Shown: piece after piece, positions 34,915 through 43,081 of the stretch
How positions within the stretch are numbered: position 1 is the first letter of the stretch
Layout of the letters: every line of letters starts with the position of its first letter
Source of the DNA: JAXMAZ01 sp046350115
GTDB lineage: Bacteria > Planctomycetota > Planctomycetia > Gemmatales > Gemmataceae
Assembly: GCA_046350115.1 (NCBI GenBank)
Contig: JAXMAZ010000011.1
Location: 124,001 to 188,000, forward strand
Reading direction: 5' to 3'
DNA: 64,000 bases
Translations under genes and position numbers: made by a program
Notes under the pieces: model-generated
The model's input: only the letters and a program-made list of their open reading frames with translations
What the model was told of the DNA's origin: nothing
The model's database searches: none

Positions 34915-35472
34915 ATGAGACGGTGCGTTCTGACGGCGGCGTGGGCCGGGCTGGCGGTGGCGGTCGTGTCGGCAGACGCCTGGGCGGGTGGCCAGAAGGG
35001 CGGCCCCCAGGCGAACGACGGCGTCGTCACCAACTGGGGCAAGCCGAAGGGGTTCGCGGCCGGCAAAGTGACCGCCTACTGGGTGTGGCACGAGGACGGC
35101 GTCTGGCACTTCCGCACCACCGGCGGCGGCAAGGGCGCCCACCGGTTCAACGGGACGATCGAGGTGATCGGCGGCCAACTGATCGGGCTGAAGGGGAAGA
35201 CGGGCGAGTACAAAGGGAAGCTGGTCGATCAGTACGTGTTCAACCCGGCGCGGACGGCGATCGCGTTCGACTTCCGCACCGACGAGGGGGTGGACGGGCT
35301 GAACTTCGCCGTCGATCCGGCGGCGACCGGGTTGCGGTTCACCCTGGCCATCGACGGCCAGGCCGCCCCGCAGCACATCCGGGTGGGGAAGAACGGCGAC
35401 CACCCGCCCAAGGCCGTGTTCCTGGCCCCGGCCCACCCGGCGGACGCGGGGAAGAAGAAAAAGAAGAAGTGA
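34915..35472 (+). CDS. Exported hypothetical protein with Lys-rich tail
   Basis: The ATG at 34915 opens a signal peptide (MRRCVLTAAWAGLAVAVVSADAWAG), preferred over longer upstream frames without one. The 185-residue product is beta-rich (VTAYWVWHEDGVWHFRTTGG, GGQLIGLKGKTGEYKGKLVD, AIAFDFRTDEGVDGLNFAVD) and ends in GKKKKKK. Similar proteins exist in Planctomycetes without known function. The poly-Lys end may bind acidic polymer. Stand-alone gene. Confidence 0.75.
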   Translation: MRRCVLTAAWAGLAVAVVSADAWAGGQKGGPQANDGVVTNWGKPKGFAAGKVTAYWVWHEDGVWHFRTTGGGKGAHRFNGTIEVIGGQLIGLKGKTGEYKGKLVDQYVFNPARTAIAFDFRTDEGVDGLNFAVDPAATGLRFTLAIDGQAAPQHIRVGKNGDHPPKAVFLAPAHPADAGKKKKKK

Positions 35473-35550
35473 CCCGGGGGGCGGCCCGTGCCGCCGTTCG
35501 GGACCGGCTACACTGAACGGGGTAGGAAACCCCGTGCGGATGGTGCGCCG

Positions 35551-35787
35551 ATGACTGACCCGCTGATCGTCTCCGATCCGGCCGTCATGATGGGCAAGCC
35601 GGTGGTGGCCGGCACCCGTATCACGGTCGAGTTAATTCTGGAGAAGACCGCCGCGGGCGAATCGGTCGAACAGATACTGACCGCCCACCCCCGGCTGACC
35701 CGGCCGGCCGTACTCGCCGCGTTCGCGTTCGCCGCCCGCGCCCTCCGGGCGGACGCCGTCTACCCGCTCACCCCGCAGCCGGCGTGA
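35551..35787 (+). CDS. DUF433 antitoxin-like protein
   Basis: The 78-residue protein reads DPLIVSDPAVMMGKPVVAGT and RITVELILEKTAAGESVEQI, the hallmark of DUF433 (a winged-helix-like DNA-binding protein, here VapB45-like). It overlaps the DUF5615 gene by 4 nt (GTGA), the usual order for this pair. The antitoxin role is inferred from pairing. ATG 35551. Confidence 0.88.
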   Translation: MTDPLIVSDPAVMMGKPVVAGTRITVELILEKTAAGESVEQILTAHPRLTRPAVLAAFAFAARALRADAVYPLTPQPA

Positions 35788-36155
35788 ACCTCGTCGCCGA
35801 CGAGAGCGTGGAACAGGACATCGTGGCCCGCCTCCGCACGGACGGTCACGATGTCGTGTATGTCGCCGAGCTGGCCCCGAGCATCACCGACGACGCGGTT
35901 CTCGACGAGGCGAACGTCCGGACCGCCCTGCTGGTAACAGGGGACAAGGACTTCGGAGAGCTGGTGTACCGCCTCGGTCGGGTACACGGCGGCGTGGTCC
36001 TGGCCCGGTTGGCCGGACTGTCGGCGGCGGCCAAGGCCGAGATCGTGGCGCGGGTTCTTCGGGACCACGAAGCCGAGCTGCCGGGAGCCTTCAGCGTCAT
36101 CACACCTGGCGCGGTACGGATCCGACGGCCGCTTCCCCCAGCCCCACCGGCCTGA
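35784..36155 (+). CDS. DUF5615 PIN-like toxin candidate
   Basis: GTG 35784 overlaps the DUF433 stop. The 123-residue protein has NLVADESVEQDIVARLRTDG and HDVVYVAELAPSITDDAVLD, then LLVTGDKDFGELVY, the conserved acidic blocks of the DUF5615/Mut7-C PIN-like family (D in VADES, D in TDDAV, D-K-D in GDKDFG). Unlike the PIN protein at 21.7 kb, the acidic residues are intact. With DUF433 it forms a probable toxin-antitoxin module, RNase activity inferred. Confidence 0.87.
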   Translation: MNLVADESVEQDIVARLRTDGHDVVYVAELAPSITDDAVLDEANVRTALLVTGDKDFGELVYRLGRVHGGVVLARLAGLSAAAKAEIVARVLRDHEAELPGAFSVITPGAVRIRRPLPPAPPA

Positions 36156-36220
36156 GCCGCTCCGTTCTCGCCCCGTCCCTTCGCCGCACGTACCCTGAGC
36201 GTATCCCCGTCGCCTTCCGA

Positions 36221-37630
36221 GTGCCGGCCGTGCCCGACCCCGCTTCCGACCCCCTCCGCGTGCTCGTCATCGACGACGACAAAGCCCTCGCCGCGGCCAT
36301 CGCCGAGAGCCTCGACCGCAAGGGGCACGCCGTCACCGTCGCCCACTCCGGAAAAGCCGGGGCGGCCAAGGTCGAGGGCGACGAGTTCGACGTGGTGTTG
36401 ACCGACCTCCGCATGAGCGACCTGGACGGGCTGACCGTCGTCCGCAAGGTCCGAGAGTACCTGCCGGACGCCGAGGTGTACGTCATCACCGGGTTCAACG
36501 ACGTGAAGACGGCGGTCGAGGCGATGAAGCTCGGGGCCGCCCACTATCTGCTCAAGCCGCTCGACATGGCCGAGCTGCGGGCCATCGTCGAGAAGTCGGC
36601 GGAGAAGGTCCGGCTGGCGAAGGCCAACCGCGAGCTGCGGCAGCAGTTGGACGAGAAGTTCGGGTACGAGGGGGTCGTCGGCAGCGGGCCGAAGATGCAG
36701 CAGGTGCTCCGGCTGCTGAAGGCCTACGCCCCGAGTTCGGCCCCGGTCCTCATCTTCGGGGACAACGGCACCGGCAAGGAGCTGGCCGCCAAGGCGCTGC
36801 ACACCAACGGCCCGCGGAAGCACAAGCCGTTCGTCGCTATGAACTGTGCCGCCCTGAACGAGAACCTGCTCGACGACGAGATGTTCGGCCACGAGCCGGG
36901 GGCGTTCACCGGGGCGGACAAGAGCCGCAAGGGGCGGTTCGAGCACGCCCACGGGGGGACGCTGTTCCTGGACGAGATCGGTGACATGCCGCTGTCACTC
37001 CAGGCGAAGCTGCTGCGGGCCTTGGAGAACGGGGAGGTGGTGCGGATCGGGGCGAACGATCCGGTCAAGGTGGACGTGCGGGTGATCGCGGCCACCAACA
37101 AGAACCTGGAAGCGATGGTCGAGGACGGGAAGTTTCGCCGCGACCTGTTCCACCGGCTGAAGGTCGGGGTGGTGCGGGTGCCGGCGCTAAAAGACCGCAA
37201 GGAGGACCTGCCCCTCCTGATCGGCCACTTCACCAAAGAGCTGGCGGCGAAGTACGGCAAGCCGGTGGCGACGCTCGCCGAGCCGGTGCGGAAGGCGCTG
37301 GCCGCCTACGACTGGCCGGGAAACGTCCGGGAGCTGCGGAACCTGCTCGAAAGCATGGTGGTGCTGGACCACGACGGGGTGCTCGGGTGGGACGACCTGC
37401 CGGACGACGCCGGGCCGGCCAAGGGCGGGGCGGAGCCGGCGGCGGCCGGGGCGGACAGCCTGGTCGGCCGGCCGCTGGCCGAGGTCGAGCGGTACTACAT
37501 GGAGAAGGCGCTGGCCCTGGCCAACGGCAACCGGGAGGAGGCGGCGAAGCGGCTCGGCATCGGCGAACGGACCTTGTACCGCAAGCTGCAAGAGTGGAAA
37601 AAGGAAGACGACGCCAGGGCCGGGGGCTGA
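36221..37630 (+). CDS. Sigma-54-dependent response regulator (NtrC family)
   Basis: Three domains are visible. A receiver domain has VLVIDDDKALAAAI, phospho-acceptor Asp62 in VVLTDLRMSD, and K in YLLKPLD. An AAA+ domain has Walker A GDNGTGKE (about 180-187), the sigma-54 contact loop EPGAFTGADKSRKG, Walker B LFLDEIGDMP and RRDLFHRLKV. A Fis-type helix-turn-helix ends it (NREEAAKRLGIGERTLYRKL). It activates RpoN promoters when phosphorylated; no histidine kinase lies next to it and no -24/-12 promoter was identified. Start GTG 36221 or 36230. The Uma2 gene follows after 20 nt. Confidence 0.95.
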   Translation: MPAVPDPASDPLRVLVIDDDKALAAAIAESLDRKGHAVTVAHSGKAGAAKVEGDEFDVVLTDLRMSDLDGLTVVRKVREYLPDAEVYVITGFNDVKTAVEAMKLGAAHYLLKPLDMAELRAIVEKSAEKVRLAKANRELRQQLDEKFGYEGVVGSGPKMQQVLRLLKAYAPSSAPVLIFGDNGTGKELAAKALHTNGPRKHKPFVAMNCAALNENLLDDEMFGHEPGAFTGADKSRKGRFEHAHGGTLFLDEIGDMPLSLQAKLLRALENGEVVRIGANDPVKVDVRVIAATNKNLEAMVEDGKFRRDLFHRLKVGVVRVPALKDRKEDLPLLIGHFTKELAAKYGKPVATLAEPVRKALAAYDWPGNVRELRNLLESMVVLDHDGVLGWDDLPDDAGPAKGGAEPAAAGADSLVGRPLAEVERYYMEKALALANGNREEAAKRLGIGERTLYRKLQEWKKEDDARAGG

Positions 37631-37650
37631 CCCCGACGGGAGGGCCGGAC

Positions 37651-38358
37651 ATGCCACGCGAACCGGAGACGTGGACCGCGACCGACGTTTATTACCCCAC
37701 CTCGGACGGGACGCCGGTGGCCGAAACCGAAACGCACATGGAGTTGCTGTTCGCCGTCCGCGAACGGCTGAAGGCGTGGTACGCCGACCGGTCCGATGTG
37801 TATGTCGGGGCCAACATGTTCGTGTACTACGAGGAGGGGAACCCGGCCGAGGTACTGGCCCCGGACTGCTTCGTGGCGTTTGGCGTCCCGAACCGGGTCC
37901 GCGACCTGTACCGCACCTGGGAGGAGGGGGTATTCCCGACGGTGGTGTTCGAGTTCACCTCCCGGAAGACCAGACGCGACGACCTGACGACCAAGTTCGC
38001 CGTCTACCAAGACGTGTGGCGGGTCAAGGAATACTTCCTCTACGACCCCTACGCGGAATACCTGAAACCGCCGCTGCGGGGGTTCCGCCGGAGCCGGGGT
38101 AGGCTCATGCCCCTCAAGCCGTCGGGCGGTTCCCTCACCAGTGCCACCCTGGGGCTGACGTTAACGCCCGATGGGGCCCGCCTCCAACTCTGCGATGCGG
38201 CCACCGGAGCCGAATTGATGACCCTGGCCGAACTCGCCGCGGCCAATGAGCGGGCGGCCCGAACGGCGGCCGACGAACGGGCCGCCGCCGCCGAGGCCGA
38301 AGTCGCCCGCCTCAAGGCCGAACTGGCCGCCCTCCGCAAGAAGAAGCCGACCGCCTGA
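37651..38358 (+). CDS. Uma2 family endonuclease (DUF820)
   Basis: The 235-residue product has the Uma2 core: YPTSDGTPVAETETHMELLF, VLAPDCFVAFGVP, FPTVVFEFTSRKTRRDDLTTK (the restriction-fold E-x-T-S-x-x-T/K motif), YQDVWRVKEYFLYDPYAEYL. A C-terminal coiled coil (NERAARTAADERAAAAEAEV) follows. Family members have a PD-(D/E)XK-like fold but their biological role is unknown. GGGAGGGCC precedes ATG 37651. It ends in TGATG with the mutL start, so co-translation is likely. Confidence 0.93.
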   Translation: MPREPETWTATDVYYPTSDGTPVAETETHMELLFAVRERLKAWYADRSDVYVGANMFVYYEEGNPAEVLAPDCFVAFGVPNRVRDLYRTWEEGVFPTVVFEFTSRKTRRDDLTTKFAVYQDVWRVKEYFLYDPYAEYLKPPLRGFRRSRGRLMPLKPSGGSLTSATLGLTLTPDGARLQLCDAATGAELMTLAELAAANERAARTAADERAAAAEAEVARLKAELAALRKKKPTA

Positions 38359-40271
38359 TGCCCCGCATCCGCCAGCTCGACCCGCACACCGTCACCAAGA
38401 TCGCCGCCGGCGAGGTGATCGAACGGCCCGCGTCCGTCGTCAAGGAACTGCTCGAAAACTCCGTCGACGCCGGGGCCACCCGCATCGACATCGACCTGGA
38501 GCAGGGCGGCACCGAACTCATCCGGGTCGTGGATGACGGGTGCGGGATCGAGCCGGACGACCTGCCGCTGGCGTTCGCCAGCCACGCCACCAGCAAGCTG
38601 ACCTCGGCCGACGACCTGTTCGCCATCGGCACGATGGGCTTCCGCGGGGAGGCGCTGGCGTCCATCGGTGGTGTGGCGCAAGTGTGCTTGCAGTCGCGGG
38701 CGGCGGGGCAGCCGGTCGGGGCGGAGCTGCGGTGCGACGGCGGCGATCTGTCGGCGGTCCGGCCGTGGAACGGCTCGCCCGGCACCCGGATCGAGGTCCG
38801 GCACCTGTTCTACACCGTGCCGGTGCGGAAGAAGTTCCTCAAGAGCATTGCCACCGAACTCGGGCACGTCTGCGAGGCCGTCACCCGGCTGGCCCTGGCC
38901 CACCCGCACCTGCACCTCACCCTGCGGCACAACGGCAAGCTGGTGTACGACATCCCGGCGTCGGCCGGGCTGCCGGACCGGGTGGCCCTGTTCTTCGGCG
39001 GCGACGTGCGGGACGCCCTGTACCTGTTCGACACCGGCGGCGGGTTGCCGCGGCTGACCGGGTACGTCGCCGACCCGGCGTGCGACCGGGGGAACGCCAA
39101 GCTGCAATACCTGTTCGTCAACGGCCGGTGGTTCCGCGACCGCAGCCTGGCCCACGCCTTGCAGGAGGCGTACCGCGGGCTGCTGATGGTCGGCCGGTAT
39201 CCGGTCGGGTTCCTGTTCCTGACGGTGCCGCCGGACGCGGTGGACGTGAACGTCCACCCGACCAAGGCGGAGGTGCGGTTCCGGGACCAGTCGGCGGTGT
39301 ACTCGCTGGTCCGCGGGGCGGTGAAGGCCCGGCTGCTGAAGGAGAACCTGTTGCCGCAACTGGAGGTGCCGGCGACCCCGCCGCCGGCGTTCGAGCTGGC
39401 CCCGCCGAGCCGGGCGGCGACGGAGAGTTTGTTCACCCCGCGGCCGGTCATCGCAAAGCCCCGGGAGGGCGAGGCTCCTGCCGAGCCGGGGAGCGCGTGG
39501 CAACGACCGGTGCCCACACCGGAAGCCGTCACCGAGCCTGGGGCGGAGCGGTTGCCGCAGGCCGACGGCTCGGCAGGAGCCTCGCCCTCCCAGGTCGCTG
39601 ACACTCCGCTGCCACCGCCCGCGGAGGCGGTCCCCGCGCTCGGCTCCGAAGACTCCGCCTCGCGGCTAACCGACGCCCCGTTCGCGCTGCCGTCGCTGCC
39701 GGCCGGGGCGGCCCTCCAGGTCCACGACTCGTACCTGGTGCTGGAGACGCCCGAGGGGATGCTCGTCATCGACCAGCACGCCCTGCACGAACGCATCCTG
39801 TACGAGCAGCTTCGCCGGCGGGTGCGGGAGGGCAAGCTCGAAGTCCAGCGGCTGCTCATCCCGGAGCCGATCGACCTGCCCCCGGCCCAGGCGGCGGCGG
39901 TCCTGGACGCCCGGGACGCGCTCGCCGAACTCGGGCTGGAAGTGACCGAGTTCGGCGGGAACACGGTGCTGCTGTCCAGCTACCCGACGTTGCTCAGCCG
40001 CCGGTCGCCGCACGAGATCCTGCATGCGGTCGTGGATCACCTGGTGAGCAACGACCGCGCCCCCACGAAAGAAGTGCTGCTCGACCACCTGCTGGCGACG
40101 ATGGCGTGCAAGGCGGCGGTGAAAGCGGGCGACCGACTGACACCGGAGGAAATCGCCCACCTGCTGCACCTGCGGCAACTGGCCGAGGACAGCCACCACT
40201 GCCCGCACGGCCGGCCGACCTCGCTGGTGTTCAGCCGCAAGGAGCTGGACCGCCAGTTCCGCCGGATATAG
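38358..40271 (+). CDS. mutL: DNA mismatch repair protein MutL (endonuclease type)
   Basis: The 637-residue protein has all GHKL ATPase motifs: AGEVIERPASVVKELLENSV (catalytic Glu30), VDDGCGIEPDD, TMGFRGEALASIGG and GTRIEVRHLFYTVPVRKKFL. The MutL C-terminal domain starts near residue 448. It carries DQHALHERILYE at 472-483, the D-Q-H-A-x2-E-x4-E metal site of nicking MutL proteins, as expected without MutH. The linker contains a family E repeat that encodes GEAPAEPGSAWQ and DGSAGASPSQ in frame. It works with MutS to remove mismatches. ATG overlaps the Uma2 stop. Confidence 0.96.
   Translation: MPRIRQLDPHTVTKIAAGEVIERPASVVKELLENSVDAGATRIDIDLEQGGTELIRVVDDGCGIEPDDLPLAFASHATSKLTSADDLFAIGTMGFRGEALASIGGVAQVCLQSRAAGQPVGAELRCDGGDLSAVRPWNGSPGTRIEVRHLFYTVPVRKKFLKSIATELGHVCEAVTRLALAHPHLHLTLRHNGKLVYDIPASAGLPDRVALFFGGDVRDALYLFDTGGGLPRLTGYVADPACDRGNAKLQYLFVNGRWFRDRSLAHALQEAYRGLLMVGRYPVGFLFLTVPPDAVDVNVHPTKAEVRFRDQSAVYSLVRGAVKARLLKENLLPQLEVPATPPPAFELAPPSRAATESLFTPRPVIAKPREGEAPAEPGSAWQRPVPTPEAVTEPGAERLPQADGSAGASPSQVADTPLPPPAEAVPALGSEDSASRLTDAPFALPSLPAGAALQVHDSYLVLETPEGMLVIDQHALHERILYEQLRRRVREGKLEVQRLLIPEPIDLPPAQAAAVLDARDALAELGLEVTEFGGNTVLLSSYPTLLSRRSPHEILHAVVDHLVSNDRAPTKEVLLDHLLATMACKAAVKAGDRLTPEEIAHLLHLRQLAEDSHHCPHGRPTSLVFSRKELDRQFRRI
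39463..39591. repeat. Paired inverted repeat, family E (E1), inside mutL
   Basis: The arm GGGAGGGCGAGGCTCCTGCC at 39464 is repeated in reverse ending at 39591. The same arms occur at 42732-42863 and 50868-50999 outside genes. Here the whole element, about 129 bases (43 codons), stays in frame in the MutL linker. Confidence 0.88.
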
Positions 40272-40301
40272 TGCGGGCAGAGTGTCACAATCGGTGTTCG
40301 T

Positions 40302-40390
40302 GTAGGGTGCGTGGAGGCTTTGCGAAACGCACCGGCCCGGCAACGATGGCGTCCCACCGGTGCGTTGCACAGAGCCTTCACGCACCCTTC
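40302..40390. repeat. Paired inverted repeat, family D (D2)
   Basis: GTAGGGTGCGTGGAGGCTTT at 40302 and the inverted form ending at 40390 surround a spacer with CGAAACGCACCGG and its partner CACCGGTGCG. It separates mutL from the next gene. Confidence 0.83.
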
Positions 40391-40401
40391 AAAGGCCGCT
40401 C

Positions 40402-42681
40402 ATGCCCGTCCGCCTGCTGCTCGCCGCTGCGGTCGTCGCCCTGCTCGCCGGGCCGGCGGCGGCGTTCATCACCCGCACCGTGGCGCTGAAAACGGTGTTG
40501 GCCGACGAACAGGTGATGGCCGTCGCCACGGTCGAAGAGCAAGGCCCGCCCGTACACCTCGTCGTCACCGAGTCGCTCAAGGGGAAGTTCCCCACTTCCA
40601 AGCTCGCCATCGACTTCACCGGGGACGCCCTGGCGAAGCGGGAGAAGCACCCGGAGAAGCTGCTGCCGAAGCTGGCCAAGGGCGCCCGCGTCGTGCTGTT
40701 CGCCAGCAAGGAGCGGGGCGGGTGGACGGCGTGCGCGTTCGCTGACGGGGCGTGGTGTCGCGTCCGCGGCACCCCGGTCGGCGACGGCTTCACCTGGGCG
40801 CTGGTCCACGGCGAGCCGTACCTGCGGCGGACGTTCAAGGGCACCTCCGCGGAACTGGAAGCCGTCATCCGCGACTGCCTGGCCGGCAAGCGGACCCCGC
40901 CCGAGCCGGACTCGAAGGAGCCGCCGGGCTTCGGAGCAGGGGCAAGGGGAGAGGGGCAAGGGGCGAGGAAAGAGACTGCTGGCTTGCCCCTTGCCCCTCT
41001 CCCCTTGCCCCTGGCTGTCATCCCGTCGTTCGTGCTGATTGGCCCGCTGGCCCTGCTGGCGGCGGTGGTGCCGGGGGTGGCCGCCCGGCTGGCCGTCGGG
41101 GTGCGGCGGTGGCGAGCGTTCCTCACCGTTACCGGAACGAACACCACGCTCGCCCTCGGGTACTACTGGCTGCGGCAGTGTCTGCCAGACGTGGCGTGGG
41201 CCGGACCGGCGACGATGTTCGGCTTGTTGCTCGCGGTGTCGGCGGGCGGGCTGGTGTGGGCGGTGCTGCGGGCGAAGCGGCTCGGCCCGTCGCCGGCCGG
41301 GGAGGGGAAGGGGATTGCGATCGGGGCGGCGGCGCTGGGGCTGGTCGTGGTGGGCATCGGCTGGTGGGCCGGGTGGGGCGACCTGCTGCGGCTGCCGTGG
41401 GCGGCGTTCGCCGCGGCGGCCGTCGGGGCCGGGCTGGCAGCGGCCGTCCGATGGAAGGGGGAGGCGGTCGCTCTGGCGGTGACTGCGCTCGTTCTGGCAG
41501 CATGTGCGGGCCGGGCCGGGGTCGGATCGGGAACGACCAGCGACAGGCCGGCCGCGGTCCGCGTCCTGTTCGAGACGCCGGATTTTGACCAGGTGCTGTC
41601 CGGGCTGACCGTGCGCGACGACCGCGTCTACTTCGGCGTCAGCAAGCAGACCGGGTTCCGTGCGGTCGGGGCGGTGCTGGCAGTGGACCTCGGGTCGGGG
41701 AAGGAGGTCTGGCGGTTCGACGCCGACGGCACCTTGCGGCCGGTGTACGCCACGCCGTGGTCCGGCAACGGGGCCGTGTTCGTCGGCGAGGGGCTGCACT
41801 CGGACGCCGACTGCCGGGTGTTCCGGCTCGACATGAGTACCGGCCGGCCGACGTGGGCGACGCCGTTCCAGACGACCGGGCACATCGAGGGCGCGCCGTC
41901 CCAAATGAGCGGAAAGGTGTTCGTCCCGGCCGGGGAGGACGGGTTGTACGCGGTCGACAAGGAGACGGGCAGCCGGGTCTGGTGGCACCACGTTCCGGGG
42001 CTGCATGTGGACACCCCGCCGGTGGCCGTCGCCGCCCCCGTCGCGCGGACCGTGTACGCCGGCAGCGGGTACGGGGCGAAGGGCGTGTTCGCCGTGGACG
42101 GCGACACCGGGGCCGTCCGCTGGCGGGTGCCGACCGACCTGCGGTCGTTCGGGCCGGCCGCGGTCCTCGGCGACCGCGTGGCGTTCGGCCTCGGCACCGG
42201 CACGCTGACCGAAGACCTGGCGGCCGAGCCGGACGAGCCGAAGGCACCGGCCGGGGCGGTCGTCTGCGTGGACGTGTCCAGCGGGGCCGTGGTTTGGCGG
42301 CGTGACCTGCCGAAGTCGGTCCACACGCCGCTGGAGCAGGACTCACACGCCCTATACGCGGCGTGCAAAGACGGGACGGTGTACGCCCTCGACCTGGCGA
42401 CCGGGGCCATCAAGTGGCGGCAGGCCGTGGGCGGCGAGTTCCTCGCCGGCCCGGTGCGAGACAAGGAGGGGGTGTACGTCGTGACGGCGGACGGGCGGGT
42501 GGCGCGGCTCGACCGGGCGACCGGCGAAGTGGTGTGGACGTGCGACCTGGCGGCCCGGCTGGGGCGGGACGTGCGGGCGATGTCCCTCACGGCTGCGGGC
42601 GGCCGGCTGCTGGTCGGCGTCGGGCTGACCAACCGGTTCAACGGGGCGACCGCCGCCGCGGTCGTCGAGATTCGAGAGTGA
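40402..42681 (+). CDS. Membrane protein with C-terminal PQQ-like beta-propeller
   Basis: The 759-residue product has a signal peptide (MPVRLLLAAAVVALLAGPAA) and an N-terminal extracytoplasmic domain (TRTVALKTVLADEQVMAVAT). A region of about 6 transmembrane segments follows between residues 210 and 380 (FVLIGPLALLAAVVPGVAAR, ATMFGLLLAVSAGGLVWAVL, IAIGAAALGLVVVGIGWWAG). Then comes a PQQ-like propeller with blades such as GAVLAVDLGSGKEVWRF, GVFAVDGDTGAVRWRV and TVYALDLATGAIKWRQ. A perfect inverted repeat at 40937-41013 encodes the loop before the first membrane helix. I do not recognise this architecture; it may be specific to Gemmataceae. ATG 40402. Confidence 0.8.
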   Translation: MPVRLLLAAAVVALLAGPAAAFITRTVALKTVLADEQVMAVATVEEQGPPVHLVVTESLKGKFPTSKLAIDFTGDALAKREKHPEKLLPKLAKGARVVLFASKERGGWTACAFADGAWCRVRGTPVGDGFTWALVHGEPYLRRTFKGTSAELEAVIRDCLAGKRTPPEPDSKEPPGFGAGARGEGQGARKETAGLPLAPLPLPLAVIPSFVLIGPLALLAAVVPGVAARLAVGVRRWRAFLTVTGTNTTLALGYYWLRQCLPDVAWAGPATMFGLLLAVSAGGLVWAVLRAKRLGPSPAGEGKGIAIGAAALGLVVVGIGWWAGWGDLLRLPWAAFAAAAVGAGLAAAVRWKGEAVALAVTALVLAACAGRAGVGSGTTSDRPAAVRVLFETPDFDQVLSGLTVRDDRVYFGVSKQTGFRAVGAVLAVDLGSGKEVWRFDADGTLRPVYATPWSGNGAVFVGEGLHSDADCRVFRLDMSTGRPTWATPFQTTGHIEGAPSQMSGKVFVPAGEDGLYAVDKETGSRVWWHHVPGLHVDTPPVAVAAPVARTVYAGSGYGAKGVFAVDGDTGAVRWRVPTDLRSFGPAAVLGDRVAFGLGTGTLTEDLAAEPDEPKAPAGAVVCVDVSSGAVVWRRDLPKSVHTPLEQDSHALYAACKDGTVYALDLATGAIKWRQAVGGEFLAGPVRDKEGVYVVTADGRVARLDRATGEVVWTCDLAARLGRDVRAMSLTAAGGRLLVGVGLTNRFNGATAAAVVEIRE
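40937..41013. repeat. Perfect 28-bp inverted repeat inside a coding sequence (family F)
   Basis: CAGGGGCAAGGGGAGAGGGG begins a 28-base arm at 40937-40964 with its exact complement at 40986-41013. It translates as GARGEGQGAR on the left and LPLAPLPLPLA on the right, between the N-terminal and membrane domains. Confidence 0.88.
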
Positions 42682-42731
42682 GCCGGACACAGATGCGGCC
42701 GAACGCCTGGCCTACCCCCGCGGCCCCCGGA

Positions 42732-42863
42732 GGGGAGGGCGAGGCTCCTGCCGAGCCGGGGAGCGCGTGGGCAGTCGCGGCGTTCCATACCGGTAGCAGC
42801 CGGGGGTGTGGCATCCGTTCGTTGCCTCGGGCGGGCGGCTCGGCAGGAGCCTCGCCCTCCCCC
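42732..42863. repeat. Paired inverted repeat, family E (E2)
   Basis: The same arms as the copy within mutL (GGGAGGGCGAGGCTCCTGCC and its complement) enclose a spacer of about 70 bases. It lies after the PQQ membrane gene, with a HicB-like remnant on the other side. Confidence 0.87.
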
Positions 42864-42927
42864 GGCTTTCGTCGCTCGGAATCGGTCGGTGTCGTCACCC
42901 AGGCGACCAACCGCCCCTTCCGCCGGA

Positions 42928-43071
42928 TCACTGCCCGTCCGACAGGTCGGCGTACAGGTCGCGGAGGTGGTCCTTCAGCTCGTCCAACGTGTTGCCCTGG
43001 GTCCAGTAGTCCGGGTAGTCCTGGAGGGGTAGCCGACCCACCCGTCGCCATCGCTCGCCCTCCGGCCGCGT
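42928..43071 (-). pseudogene. HicB-like antitoxin remnant
   Basis: The minus strand reads RRVGRLPLQDYPDYWTQGNT and LDELKDHLRDLYADLSDGQ before TGA at 42930-42928. The DYPDYWTQG..LDEL..NLRDLY pattern is typical of small HicB-type proteins. No start codon is found in the right place: an in-frame GTG lies at 43041, too late, and the upstream frame overlaps rseP. Past the stop, the other frame reads VIRRKGRLVAWV, which resembles the expected C-terminus, so one base may be missing. Either a frameshifted, 5'-truncated gene or a decayed one; no HicA toxin is visible. Confidence 0.5.
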
Positions 43072-43081
43072 AGGAGAGGCG

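Noticed and set aside
33163..35436. A 757-codon minus-strand frame
   Set aside because: Antisense of the PQQ propeller and the next gene; shadow of high GC3.
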